From Geosiphon pyriformis (lineage: Eukaryota > Glomeromycota > Glomeromycetes > Archaeosporales > Geosiphonaceae): a stretch of DNA of 64,000 nucleotides. The notes below the pieces were generated by a model that saw nothing but the letters and a program-made list of their open reading frames with translations, was not told the origin of the DNA and did not search any database. Positions 11,350 to 22,791 of the stretch are shown piece after piece (the first letter of the stretch is position 1; every line of letters begins with the position of its first letter). The position numbers and the translations under genes were made by a program. Location of the stretch: positions 427,400-491,399 of the forward strand of contig JAAOMT010000372.1 in assembly GCA_016748015.1 (NCBI GenBank). Reading direction: 5' to 3'.

Positions 11350-11975
11350 CAACACCTATTATTCCCTGCAGGACCAAGGCTCCATTAAGCAATGCCCGGA
11401 GAAAGATCCCCGAGCACCATTTTCATCTCTATCCATAACAAGCTTCCAATTACGGCAGTTGTACAAGTTTTTGAGATATAGGTCTCATTTTTGATAGTAA
11501 CTCGGACTCCCCAATTCTTCTGCTTTACTGAAGAAATCGATAGTGCGCCCTTCTAACTGTTTTTTGTGTGATTTTTTCAATTCATTGTCTCCGATACCTC
11601 AAAGGAAGGAATGACAATAGCATCAAATTCGTGGTGGGACAGCTTTTCAGTCTGCAAGTGTAAGATCTTTTGATGCGTGCACCCAATCACCTTTTTTAAT
11701 CTTTTCTTACGTTTTGAGGAGGTATTTAATTTATTTTTCTTTGAGCAAAGATCATCAGAGATGAACAATACGACCGATGTCACTAGAGCCTATTTTTTCT
11801 ACATCTTTTGCCCGGAATACCATGTAAATGGATTACGAATGTCAGGAACTATGGAACAAAGCTATCCGCTTTGGTTTCGCGGAGCTGTTTTTGCATCTTG
11901 TATATTCAGACAAACTTCTGTTCATTAGTTTTTGTGATAGCAAGTGAGCTTTTTTTTTTTCAAAGTGAAGAGATC
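11350..11975 (-). pseudogene. Fanzor/TnpB-like RNA-guided nuclease relic, copy 1
   Basis: Reverse-strand translation in shifting frames gives the ordered landmarks of the OrfB/TnpB-Fanzor C-terminal half. IRNPFTWYSGQK (about 11800-11850) sits at the RuvC-I position; its Asp block is degenerate (IVPD). HLQTEKLSHHEFDAIVIPSF and then EVSE (about 11590-11665) form the RuvC-II block with the catalytic Glu. TYISKTCT (about 11460-11485) corresponds to the AYTSKTC zinc-ribbon start. MDRDENGARG (about 11405-11437) is the RuvC-III Asp motif. Several stops and frame changes break it. Enzymes of this family are transposon-encoded, omega-RNA-guided DNA nucleases; this copy is dead. A second copy lies at about 41945-43250 in the same orientation. 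Confidence 0.65.
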
Positions 11976-13110
11976 ATGGTATATGTTTATTCTTAATAAT
12001 AAAGGAAAAGAAAATGGGATAAAAACGACATAAATAATGATATAAAACAATTTTAAAAACAAAAAAATGTAAAAAATTTATTATCTTTACCCTTGTGTCG
12101 GTGTGCATATGTATGCAGTATATTGATGGAGTTTGAAGGTAAGATACATAGAAATGAACTTTGCAAAATTCTGAGGACGAATTTTTATGGTGTTATGCAG
12201 TGCCTTACGGAGATTGAAGAAAAAAAGATGATGTGTTGATGCACCTTTTGTTATCGCTGTACATTACGTTTAATAACTTCCTTTGGGGCAAACCAATCTA
12301 TCCTGTGATTTTGGCAGGAGCTGATGGCTAAGTTACCTCTTAAGAGCATTGCCAAGACGGACGATGGCTTTGAAATTATTTTTTTTCACCTGAGCATGCT
12401 TTGATGTTAATTCGTGGTTCTTCGCGATTCAAATATTTTTATTTAAAGTGGCTCAATGGACAAAAATATAAAATGATGATACATTTCGTAATTAACGATT
12501 GTAAGACAATTATTGATTATAAAAAAATGAAGTTTCGTTCAAGGTGGTCACGGTTTCATTGCACTTTTCAGGATTTTCTTAATACAAATGATTCAAGAAA
12601 AGAGTTTTTTCTTTAATTATAAATACTGAACCCGGAAGAAAGTCCTCGAGAGCGGATTAACGATCTTTTTATATATATATATAAATTATTATGACCATAT
12701 TTCTATAAAAGAATGCGTCTCGTTTCTACTCAAAAAGGTTCAAGAGCAAGGTGGTAACATAATAGAAGCATAAAAAAATGGTAATCATATCTGCAGAAAT
12801 CGAAAAACGATTCAATATGAATATGGATGGTAAGCAAGACTTCAGTGGACTCGTACTTTTTTGGTACTTTCAAAACTCAAACTAAATATGAAGAGATGGC
12901 ACGATGACAAGACGCTTTGGAATTATTAGAAATATTGATTCATCCTCTTCAAGCATTAATTAATAATAGTAATTTTCATAATGAAATTCTGAATTTTTGC
13001 AAAGGGGTAAAAGCTAATTGAAAAGTTGTATATTCTCTGGAATTTTGTAAGGAATATTCGAAGTCTCAAGAGACATTGAATAGAGCTGACTCGTCAGGTT
13101 TCTATCGAAA

Positions 13111-13162
13111 TAATTAAATTAAATTAAATTAAATTAAATTAGATTAGATTAGATTAGATTAA
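13111..13162. repeat. Pentanucleotide tract (AATTA)n to (GATTA)n
   Basis: Five-base units aaatt pass into agatt units without interruption. Confidence 0.9.
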
Positions 13163-13572
13163 GTTTTAATAGATATTATATTACAAAGATAATTTCAGTG
13201 TTTTAGATATATCAGAATCATTGAATTATATAAACTATGAGAAATAAAAATTAAACGTATTGAAATTATACAGGTTCTTTGAAAAGCTGTTCGAAACTTT
13301 TTAATCCCATCTTACATGAGTCCTGAAAATCACAAAAAAGATGAATGTATAGATAAGACAACGAAAAGATTCTTTTTATTAAGAAATTGGACAGAATAAA
13401 AACATTTTCAAGTTCTTTTCATGAAATTTTTTTTTTTAAATAATGGGAGTTGAAACAAATTGTCTGAAGACAATATTAAATTTTAAAAAGTTCGTATTCC
13501 TTTATAAAATGGCTTATATAAATCATAATTTATTATTACCTCTTTTTTTTTTTTGTGTGATGTTACAATTGT

Positions 13573-13597
13573 ATGTGTGTGTGTGTGAGTGTGTGTA
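13573..13597. repeat. (GT)n microsatellite
   Basis: Dinucleotide GT run with one GA interruption. Confidence 0.85.
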
Positions 13598-13842
13598 TAA
13601 TTGAAAAAAAAAGTGCAGCAAAATTTTAAATTGAGCTATTATGTAAAATAAATTATATAATGTAATGTAAAATTTAATTGGAAACAAGAATTTTCTCAAA
13701 TCTTGATAAGAAATGGTTATGAAAATATTTTTTTTATCATAAAATATTAATTAAAAAAAAACTTTTTATAAATTGGAATTAAAAAATAAAATAAAAAAAA
13801 CAGTTATGATATTTTGGAATTGTATTAAAAAATAATTTTCAA

Positions 13843-13911
<69 letters not shown>

Positions 13912-13913
13912 TA

Positions 13914-13945
<32 letters not shown>

Positions 13946-13983
13946 TATTATTATTATTATTATTATTTATTATTATTATTATT
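13843..13983. repeat. Long (ATT)n microsatellite
   Basis: About 140 bases of ATT units with a few ATC and ATTT interruptions. Confidence 0.95.
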
Positions 13984-15252
13984 TGTAAACACAACACAAT
14001 ATATAATAAATTAATTTTTTTTTAAATTTCGTATTACTTTACATACAACTGTTTACAAAAACTTTGATTATAAAATGTTAAGCCAAAAAATAATATTTTG
14101 CTTAATATTTTGGAATTAATTTGAACTTGTTTCTTCATTGAAAATTTGAATAATTTGGATTTTATCGCGATTGTTATCTCAATAGTAGAGTTCAATACGA
14201 AAATTATATTATTTTGTGTGGCAAAACTGCTAGGTTACAATCACGGAAACTCACATCAATTCTTCAAATAGAATGTAAAAGTTCATTGAAAGTTTTAAAC
14301 CTAAATTTCACACTCCATGTTTCTATAATGTACTCCTGCGTTGTCTCATTAAAAAAGGATGATTCTGGTAAATTTCTTGATATGACCGTTGTTATCCTTA
14401 TTACCAAAAGACGAAGTTACTACTACATATTATAAGCTTTTGTATACGGCTTACAATTAAACAATTAAGATCAAGCATTGTTGATCCTGGTGAATATTAA
14501 TAAGCCTTTTTCGCTGCTAATGAAATTCTTCTCTTTCGATGAAACAGATGATTGAATCTTGATACGTTTACAAAAAATGGTTGGGTGCATATAAATTTAT
14601 TTTTGTCTATATTCGAGGAGAGAAAAATTTCTTTAGGGAAAGAAATTTAGAATGTATTCTTCAAAAATCCGATAAAAGTTAATCAAAATCAAAATCTATT
14701 TAAAAAATGTTGATGAAATTTACTAATTAGTAATTAGATGGAGATTTTTCTATCAATTTTGTATTCTATTAAGATATGTTACCGTGATTTTTACACCTAT
14801 TTTTTAACTAATTAACCCGTACTGTGACTTGAAGGCGAATATATCTGTACAATTTGATGCTGGTAAATGAATTATTTGCTTGTTTTTAATCATTAGCCGG
14901 GTTTAATGCTCTAAGGGAAAAGGTTAAATGTAAAATGAAATATTTTTAGATTGTCCCTGAAACCAGGATATTATAATATGATATTTTTTGTTTTTTTCGA
15001 TTCTACCATATTCATATCGTATATCAAGAGGTAGCGATTTTGAATAGATTCTATATTTAGCTAAATTTTTTTCCAGAATAAGAATTTAATAATTTCCAAG
15101 AATAAGGATCAATTTTTCAGTAATTGCTTGATCACCGACCTATAGCATTGAAAATATTTTTTAATAAATGCATGAAATTGTTAATTTTAATAAAGTATAT
15201 TGTTCAGAAATTAAAAAATATTGTTATTCAAGATAAGATGAATTAAAAATCT

Positions 15253-15253
<1 letters not shown>

Positions 15254-15289
<36 letters not shown>
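15254..15289. repeat. (ATT)n microsatellite
   Basis: About twelve perfect ATT units. Confidence 0.9.
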
Positions 15290-15696
15290 GGCTACACAGA
15301 AAAATTTCTAAAATGGGATAGTTTACCACATGGTTTTTCGCGAAATTATTGGTTTTTGGTAAATAATGATTTTACTTCCTTGACAATCTGTTTATGGCGA
15401 TCGGGGAGTTGCGAAACGGAAATTTTTTGGCGTTATGATTAAGTTTTGATGCCGATTTAGGTTTAGTGCAGAGATGTTTCCCCGAAAATGAGAATGCAGG
15501 GATGGCATGAAAACCTGCATCATATTTTTCAGAAATCAGGATTTAATTTAGGATGCCTGGTACATGTACTAAATTTCATTTCCTATTAAAACATTTTTTA
15601 AGGCTTCGCTAAAATTGTCTCCTAAAACGGTTAATGAAAATACTAAACTTTGTCCTGATAAGATTATAAGGTTTTTTTGGGATCAAATTTATTCAA

Positions 15697-15785
15697 AGAT
15701 AGATAGATAGATAGATGGATGGATGAATGGATGGGATGATGAGATGGGATGGGATGAGATGGGATGGGATGGGATGAATGAATGG
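15697..15785. repeat. GATA / GGAT compound repeat
   Basis: AGAT units turn into GGAT and then GGGAT/GAGAT five-base units, ending in GAAT units. Confidence 0.9.
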
Positions 15786-16020
15786 AAGCTTATTTGTCAT
15801 TCTGGCATTGTCCCATGAATTTCTTTCGCCCCTATTGTAAAGATTTCTATTAATCGAACGTTTTAGCAATAGAGTTTCTCCTGCTAAAAGACTTTCGAGA
15901 GATACTTTACTTGAAAAAGAAAAAGAAAAACTTTTTAAACAGTTCACTTTGTAAATTTTATTTGTGATTATCACGTTTTCGTGAAGTTTTATTAATTTAA
16001 ATGATCAGTTTGAAAAGATT

Positions 16021-16024
<4 letters not shown>

Positions 16025-16056
<32 letters not shown>
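16025..16056. repeat. (CA)n microsatellite
   Basis: Sixteen CA units in a perfect run. Confidence 0.9.
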
Positions 16057-16061
<5 letters not shown>

Positions 16062-16981
16062 AATGAATTGGGCATCCCACCCATGATGGGGGCATTTTGC
16101 TGTATCCCTGCCATATGATGTCACTTATATATCAGGCTGGTTCAGAGTTTTTTGCCATATTTGGCTTTTCATCTAATTCTTTGCACCTTTTTTGGTTATG
16201 AAAGATAAACCTTTTAGCTCAATCGTACTTATTAATTTATTGACTAAATAAATATTCTTTTAGTTCACTCATGCGCCAATCATTTTTTATTTTTTTGCTT
16301 TTTGCTTTTGCAACTCCTAAATTTTTGTTTTTATAGGCTTGCATCGATATGCACTTTTAGTGCAGTGCATTTTCTTTAATTGTAGAATCAAAATTTGTTC
16401 GGCTTTGTCAGATCTACATTCCTGTTTTGTGATAGTGCTCAACGATTTATGAGTTTGATATCAAAAATTTATTCCTAGGTTGGGGGAGGAGGAATATGCA
16501 TGGTTTAAAATTTAACTCGAATGTGAAAATTTAGTGTATGACAATTGTAAAAAAGAGAAAAAAAAAAAAAGAAAAAAAGGAACGATACATGATATACAAG
16601 GAAACTCAAACCTGTTCCTTCTTTTCAAATTACCTAAATTAATTGTGTTCAATAGAATGTTCATCAAGTAGGACTAAATTGGACACAAGGGAAATTATCC
16701 AATATTATATGGCGTTTTTTTTTTCAATAATTTCATTAGAAGATAAAAGGCATTTTTTCAATAGAATGAACATGCTTACCTTTTTTTTTAAATAAATAAT
16801 TCAACCTGATTCAACCTAAATGAGGTTAAGGCTTAAATACACATGATACACATCATACACATCATACTCCAAAGAGGAATTTTCAAGATGCTAAGCCCAA
16901 ATAAATTTTCGTTGTGCTTCTGTTACCTTTTTCTTTTTGCGGTTTCTATGTGTGTGTTTCAAAAAAGAATAAAAATTTCTT

Positions 16982-16989
16982 TATAAAAA
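16982..16989 (+). promoter_or_regulatory. Probable TATA box of the Asn/Gly-rich secreted protein gene
   Basis: TATAAAAA, about 180 bases before the ATG at 17165 and followed by pyrimidine-rich sequence. It is the best core-promoter match near this gene. A start site about 30 bases downstream would give a 5' UTR near 150 bases, including a TCATA-type repeat at about 17096-17145. Confidence 0.45.
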
Positions 16990-17164
16990 GGAAGCTCTCA
17001 TTACCCTTCCCATTTTCTTAACCAATTCCACATTCTTCTAGAGATTGTAAAAGGAAATTACTTTATATAAAAAAGAAAGATTTAGTGTCGAAATATCATC
17101 ATATCATATCATAAAATATAATATCATATCATATCATTTCATATAATATATACATTTACACAAA

Positions 17165-17888
17165 ATGACTTCAGGATTCACCTCTCTTCTCCTAATTTCT
17201 TTGATCGCTGGCCTCGTTGTTGCTGTACCAGTTCCTGTAACTGACTATAGCAACTGTAAAACTGAGGTTGGCAATGTTGGTTGTGGTAATACTGGAAAGG
17301 TAAAATTGGGAATAATTTTTTTTTTTTCAATCAGTTCTTTTTTATGGATTCCATTTTTAAAATATTTTTTCATTACAAAAATTAACTTTTTTTCATTAAT
17401 ATATCCTCTTTTTAAATCTATAGTGGAATGTAGGAAATTATGACGGAGGAAACAATAATGTTGGAAGTTACAATGGTTACGGAAACTCTGGTACAAATAA
17501 CGGTAATCAAAATATCGGAAGTTGGAACGGATCTTACAATGGTATCGGTAGTACAGACAAAGCCAGTGGATCTAACAATGGCAATAAAAATATTGGAAGT
17601 AATAACGGTTCATTCAATGGTAATTATGATTATGGTATCCACAACGGTAGCGGCAATGGAAACAACAATTACTCTAGTGGAAATGGTAAATAATCTTTTT
17701 TTTTTAAATTTATACGTTCTTGATATTTCTCTGGATTAAAACCTTATTTTTTTCCTTTCTCCCTTCTCCCTTCTCCCATGACAGGATCAAACAACGGAAG
17801 CAATAATGGTCCATATGGAAGTTTTAACGGTAACGATAACGGAAACAATAACGGCCTTCCTACATGGGCTAGATATTCTTGGCATTAA
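17165..17888 (+). CDS. Small secreted Asn/Gly-rich repeat protein
   Basis: Exons 17165-17299, 17424-17685 and 17785-17888 give 166 residues. An N-terminal signal peptide (FTSLLLISLIAGLVVAVPVP) is followed by a short segment with two cysteines (SNCKTEVGNVGCGNTG). A long low-complexity region of Asn, Gly and Ser comes next, with a recurring NIGSxNGSxNG pattern and aromatic residues at intervals. The tail is LPTWARYSWH. Codons are GGT/GGA and AAC/AAT-rich, unlike random repeat slippage. The ordered aromatics and periodic NG suggest a cell-wall or extracellular matrix protein or an effector candidate; no family is assigned. It stands alone between repeat-rich DNA and the convergent EXORDIUM-like gene, with a good TATA box upstream. 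Confidence 0.75.
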
Positions 17889-18525
17889 GTGAACGGGGGG
17901 AGAGTAGATTAGTACATCTCCTGTTATAAATCTTGATGATCCCCTAATATAGAGAATTCCTCTACTTGATTAGTGTAATTTGGAATATTATCTTGTAATA
18001 TTTTTTTAGATGATTTTCTGTTAATAAGTAAAAAATTAATATGACTCTTGATTCTGCTATCGTCACACACATTGACTTTGCTTAATTTTTGTAACAGTAT
18101 TCTATTAAATGGTTTAAATAAATTTTTCTTTGAATTTCAAAGAAAGTTCTTTTTAAAACTTTTTAAAAAATTTAAAATAAATAAACGCATATAAATAAAT
18201 AAATGTTTATATTTATTTAAATAATTTAGTTCAATTATTTTTAATTTTTAATTTTTATGGATGTGCGTGTGTGTGTTGTAAACATGATATTTCATGATAT
18301 TATATTCATAAATGATAATTGAGATTTTTCATGTTAAATCGTTTTTATAATTTAAATGTAAAAACGTATATATATATATATATACTTGATAAATATACTT
18401 TATAAATATGTATATTATTTATTTACAAAAATTAAAAATTAAAAATACCAACAATTGTTCAATATCAAATAATAAATTTATTAATATTTTTTCTTTTACT
18501 TTACATTAGATTAGATTAGATTAAA
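17889..18525. other. Convergent intergenic region
   Basis: Shared 3' space of the secreted Asn/Gly-rich gene (+) and the EXORDIUM-like gene (-). AT-rich, with a short (TA)n tract at about 18368-18384 and AGATT units at about 18507-18522. No gene seen. Confidence 0.5.
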
Positions 18526-19485
18526 TTAAGATCCAATTTCACAAATAGCTGAATTCGGATTCCAATTCATCTGAATATTATATTTAATTCCACCAACAAT
18601 CATATTAAATTCACCACCATTTTCCGCTTTCACAGTCTTTCCAAAATTAAAATTACATTTATCAGCACTTTCTTGTCCTTTAACATCAAACCAAGCATTC
18701 AAAAATGGATCATTCATTACTTCGATAAATTCGTGTGCCATAATATTTATCATTCCATCAATTCCCACATTTTCATTCTGTGAACTCTCCGGATTACCAT
18801 GTGCACATCCTGTAGGACATTGAGTTTCGGCGTTACCAACGTAAGCAAATTTTAACAAGCTATTATTTGGTCGTTGAAAGTGAGAATGATATCCACAATA
18901 ATCTTTACATAATCCTTCTGATTTTATATCTTTCGAAGAAAGAATGTAATAAATTGCATTTTCTTGTTCTGGTAAAAGTTTTACATTAATCGCTTCATTA
19001 ACAATATCCATATGATCTTGTTTTGTCAAATATTTCCCATGTGTGTATTCATTCACGAGGACGTGTGTAAGATGTACAGGTCCAGTTATATTGCCACCTT
19101 TTTGGTTATTGTAAGCTGTCAAAGTTTGAAACCAAGGTGTACCATCGATATTTTTAAAAAAATTTTCTAAAATATCTCTCTCATCCTGTCGTGACCAATC
19201 TCCGTAATATATAAAATGAACATTGACTAAACCGGTTATAATATCACCTTGATGATAATCGATATTTACGTTAGGAGGGTTAACGTTAAGAAACATTTGG
19301 TGCTTGTGATTTGAATCATTTGATGTTGAATTAGGATCATAGGGTTTTGCAACTCCTACTTTGAATGACTGTGACGAAGTGGATGGAATGATTGGATGTG
19401 ATTCTACTCGTTTAAAATTTGAGATTATGTTAAATGATGTGAAAAATGAAATAATCATTATAATAGAAAAATTTTTAATAAACAT
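18526..19485 (-). CDS. EXORDIUM/PHI-1-like secreted protein
   Basis: Intronless 319-codon gene. A hydrophobic N-terminus (FSIIMIISFFTSFNIISNF) acts as a signal peptide. The body matches the PHI-1/EXORDIUM family layout in order: YHQGDIITGLVNVHFIYYGD, WSRQDERDILENFF, YYILSSKDIKSEGLCKDYCG, FAYVGNAETQCPTGCAHG, NVGIDGMINIMAHEFIEVMN and WNPNSAIC near the end. The paired cysteines are conserved (C-x3-C in the LCKDYC and QCPTGC blocks, then two more). In plants these extracellular proteins link nutrient and brassinosteroid signals to growth; in fungi their role is poorly known. The AHEFIEVMNDP stretch has an HE pair but no full HExxH zinc-protease motif. Stop at 18526, start at the only suitable ATG before the signal peptide. 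Confidence 0.75.
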   Translation of the reverse strand: MFIKNFSIIMIISFFTSFNIISNFKRVESHPIIPSTSSQSFKVGVAKPYDPNSTSNDSNHKHQMFLNVNPPNVNIDYHQGDIITGLVNVHFIYYGDWSRQDERDILENFFKNIDGTPWFQTLTAYNNQKGGNITGPVHLTHVLVNEYTHGKYLTKQDHMDIVNEAINVKLLPEQENAIYYILSSKDIKSEGLCKDYCGYHSHFQRPNNSLLKFAYVGNAETQCPTGCAHGNPESSQNENVGIDGMINIMAHEFIEVMNDPFLNAWFDVKGQESADKCNFNFGKTVKAENGGEFNMIVGGIKYNIQMNWNPNSAICEIGS

Positions 19486-20394
19486 TTCTATATTTGATTT
19501 AGATAATTATATATATATTTTTTTCTCTTTTGACAAATATGTGGATATGAAGGGATATGGATTAACCAATGATATATATTTTTAGGAAATTTAATTTTCG
19601 GAAAAAAGGATAAAATATGGTGTATGTGTATGTGTATGTTAATGTATTAAAGGAGGGGGGGGGGGGGATAAGAAGAAGGGAATAAGAAGAATGAAAAATT
19701 GGTGGTATTAAAGAAAGAAAGAAAGAAAGAAAGAAAAGAACCCTTAATTAGTATTTGACTATTTGCACAGCAAATGAGATCAAAAATTCAAAGGTTGGCC
19801 TGTGTATAAAAATTATCAAACTAAAACAAATGAAGAATAAAACAAAAGATTGATAAAGAAAATAATAACTACTGGGGGAAACTAGTCTCATTTCTTTTAT
19901 ACATTTTACTGTTAGATTTTGAAGGTACAACAACTCGATAGAAATCAACAATTTGAATAAAACGGGTATTATTTTGATTGAATTTCAAACTCCCTTTGTT
20001 TTCGATTAATGGTTGTAATTATTATTTTTTTGCCCATTCAAAGGTTTCAAGAAAATATTTTTTAAAACAAGTATTGTTAATATGAAACCTACTTTAACGT
20101 TTCTATTTTAGAAACTTGTAATACCCTAATTATATATATATAAATTCGATGCAGATAATACCCGTTTTTCGTATTAATAATATATATCACACACAACAAT
20201 TTCTAACAACAATGTATTACAAAAGTTTACCTAATCGTCTAGAAAAGATATACAAAAAATAAGTACATGTATTTTAAAAACTCATGTCTCAACGAAATAA
20301 TTGCAAAGATGTTTAGAATTTTGTAAAATTTTAAAAAAAAAACTGGTAGTATATTGCAAAAAGTATCCACAAGTAAAAATATTTTTCAGTAACA

Positions 20395-20467
<73 letters not shown>

Positions 20468-20772
20468 GTAATAATAGTAATAATAATAATAATAATAATA
20501 TAATAATAGTGAATCTCATTTTTATATAAAGTAATTTTTTTAAAATTTTTGTTTATTTAATAAGCTAGTAGTAATAATTGAAGAATTATCAAAGTAAAAT
20601 TCAAGGGTATCGAATACCTTTTACTAAAATGTTGATGTGCTATAATCAGCATAGGGAGAAAATAATAATCTTAAATTTACCAACGTTTCTTCTTCGATGA
20701 TAAACTTGAAATTCTCCAATATTTATTTTTTGATATTTAATTTAGAAAATTCACAACAGTCATCAGTAAGAA
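19486..20772. other. Intergenic, several simple repeats
   Basis: Contains a G-run at about 19655-19667, (GAAA)n at about 19710-19736 and a long (AAT)n tract at about 20395-20509. A 67-codon reverse frame at 19748-19951 has a hydrophobic stretch but no other support. Confidence 0.5.
20395..20509. repeat. Long (AAT)n microsatellite
   Basis: About 115 bases of AAT units with a few AGT interruptions. On the reverse strand it reads as a poly-Leu frame, which is an artefact. Confidence 0.95.
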
Positions 20773-21369
20773 TTAAAGACGACCCCAATTAATGGGCCTT
20801 AGAAACCAATTCTGTTTCGATGGGGGAGTTGTTACTCTTTGAGAGTACACATACTTTGCTCGGTCTTCAGGTTTACAGATTTCATAATTTTTTTGATTTT
20901 GCCCAGAAGGTGTCTCATTTGATTTTAATGGGATTTGTGGATTTTGTTGTTGATTTTCTGGTAAACCATTTGTGCTAGCCATTAAAGAGTTAAAGTTTGA
21001 ATCTGGTTGTTGATTTAGTTCTTGTTGACTTTCTGGTAAATTATTTGTGCTGGTCATTAAAGAGTTAAAGTTTGAATCTGGTTGTTGATTTTCTGGTAAA
21101 CCATTTGTGCTGGCCATTAAAGAGTTAAAGTTTGAATCTGGTTGTTGATTTTCTGGTAAATTATTTGTGCTGGCCATTAAAGAGTTAAAGTTTGAATCAT
21201 TATTTAAATAGAAATCCATTTGTGGGATTGGAGAATCATTATTTAAATAGGAATCCATTTGTGGGATTGGGTGTGCACTCATATGAATGCTGGCAAAAGT
21301 TATGAAAAGGAAGGTTGAGAAAAGCCAAGTGGAGAGGAAATATTTTTTTCTGAATAAAACTTGAGACAT
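20773..21369 (-). CDS. Secreted tandem-repeat protein, effector candidate
   Basis: Intronless, 198 residues. A signal peptide or anchor lies at residues 10-32 (FLSTWLFSTFLFITFASIHM). Two 13-residue repeats follow (PIPQMDxYLNNDS, residues 34-59), then four near-identical 20-residue repeats (consensus DSNFNSLMASTNxLPENQQP, residues 58-141). The third copy is extended by ELNQQ. The unique C-terminus holds a single cysteine and ends in basic and aromatic residues (WFLRPINWGRL). The DNA copies are almost identical, so the expansion is recent and unit number may vary between strains. There are no dibasic KR sites between units, so Kex2 release of peptides is not indicated. I recognise no family. 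Secretion, small size and repeats fit a cell-surface protein or effector; that is inference. Confidence 0.7.
   Translation of the reverse strand: MSQVLFRKKYFLSTWLFSTFLFITFASIHMSAHPIPQMDSYLNNDSPIPQMDFYLNNDSNFNSLMASTNNLPENQQPDSNFNSLMASTNGLPENQQPDSNFNSLMTSTNNLPESQQELNQQPDSNFNSLMASTNGLPENQQQNPQIPLKSNETPSGQNQKNYEICKPEDRAKYVYSQRVTTPPSKQNWFLRPINWGRL
20985..21196. repeat. Tandem 60-bp coding repeats
   Basis: Four units of 60 bases (one lengthened by 15), each holding taaagagttaaagtttgaat, inside the secreted repeat protein. They encode the 20-residue protein repeats. Confidence 0.85.
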
Positions 21370-22292
21370 TTTGTTTCAAGAGTTATTTTTGAATATTTGA
21401 AATAAATCAGGCGTTTTTAAATCTTGACTGAATTTGAAAGTTGATTTTGTGAAAAGAATTATTATATTTTTTTTGTAGGCGTTTCGATCTTTTTTTTGAA
21501 GAGTTTTTCCTAAATTCTTTAAAATAATTTTATTTAGTTTTTTGAATTCCGAATATCATTATATATTCCTATTAGAAAATTAACTTTTTCTAAATTAAAA
21601 TCATATAGATAAATAATCTACGTTGTACAACTTCTTCTTTTACTATTATTAAGATTTCTACTATTACTATTCGAACCGGAAAAAATATTTTATTTAAAAT
21701 TCGATTTTCATTCAAAATATTTTTTCTTTTAGAATAAAATTTTTAAATAAGAAAATTCTTTTTTGAAAGAAAGTTTTTCCCGGTTCTCGGAATTATCTGT
21801 TATAATTTTTTAAAAAACTTATCTCCAACGAAAAAATGAATTATCTTTTTCTTTTTCTTTTTCTTTTTCTTTTTCTTTTTCTTTTTTCCAATATTATCTA
21901 AATTGGAAATCTTTGGAGAATTATAATTAAGAATGTTGAATAAAAGTAAATTAGAAATCTTTGGAGAAGTATAATTAAGAATTTTGAATAAATTTAAATT
22001 AGAAAAAATTAGAAATAATTTTCTTCTAATAATTCTTTAGCAAATTATGAAAAAGACAAAAAAATAAATATTTTAAAACAAATACATGATTACATGCTCC
22101 CTAGTTCACAATTAACTTTTAATTAGAAAGGATTTAGAAAAAGAAATTTATATAATTATAGTTATTATTTTCTATCATTTCTAATTTAGTTAAAAAGTTG
22201 AAATTTGTTTTTATTGATTTATGTTTACTTTTCATTTTTTATTTCCTCAATCAATTCTATGATGAAAACACTATATCCTCAAGAGATTGTCT

Positions 22293-22323
<31 letters not shown>

Positions 22324-22791
22324 GTGCAAGATTGAAATGAAGCCTATTAACAATTATATATATATAAAGAATAAAAGACAATGATTAATCGGGTCAATTA
22401 ACGTATCCTTCTTTTAAAACCCATGGTGTCTACCTGAAAAAGACATATTTATATATATAAATTTGTTCAGGGCTTTTATTTTTATTTTTGATTGATTTAA
22501 AAAAAACCCTCCCTCCCTCCCTCCCTCCCTCCCCGTTTTCCAATTGAAATATCTAATATTTAATATTTGCTTTCACGATACAATCAAAAATATCTTTATC
22601 AATTATAATTTGATGGAGATTAATGTTTAGGCCAATAACCTCACAACATGATTTGTCTTAATATTCCTATTTGTACGAGATCCCAGATCAAATATTATTA
22701 TATATTTTCGAAACAAAAGTTTTAAATCTACTTTATTTTTCAAAAAATTTGATTAAACAAACATAATTATCAACAAATCTATCTCTTTGTA
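21370..22791. other. Intergenic, simple repeats
   Basis: Holds (CTTTTT)n at about 21845-21887, (TA)n at about 22292-22320 and (CCCT)n at about 22507-22534, with AT-rich filler. A phrase near 21905-21980, around gaaatctttggagaa, is repeated twice in tandem. No gene seen. Confidence 0.5.

Larger units (their letters stand above)
11976..17164. other. Long intergenic region rich in simple repeats
   Basis: About 5.2 kb without a supported gene. Short frames at 12401-12616, 14214-14435 and 15693-15974 show no domain and partly read through repeats. Tandem tracts are listed separately. A TATA box for the next gene lies at 16982. Confidence 0.5.

Noticed and set aside
13843-13983. Regular repeats that might suggest a CRISPR-like or satellite array
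   Set aside because: Plain trinucleotide microsatellite without spacers; the genome is eukaryotic.
15693-15974. Reverse-strand frame of 93 codons
   Set aside because: Its C-terminal half reads the GGAT/GATA repeat (Ile-Pro-Ser-His pattern); no domain.
20331-20519. Poly-Leu frame on the reverse strand
   Set aside because: It is a translation of the (AAT)n microsatellite.
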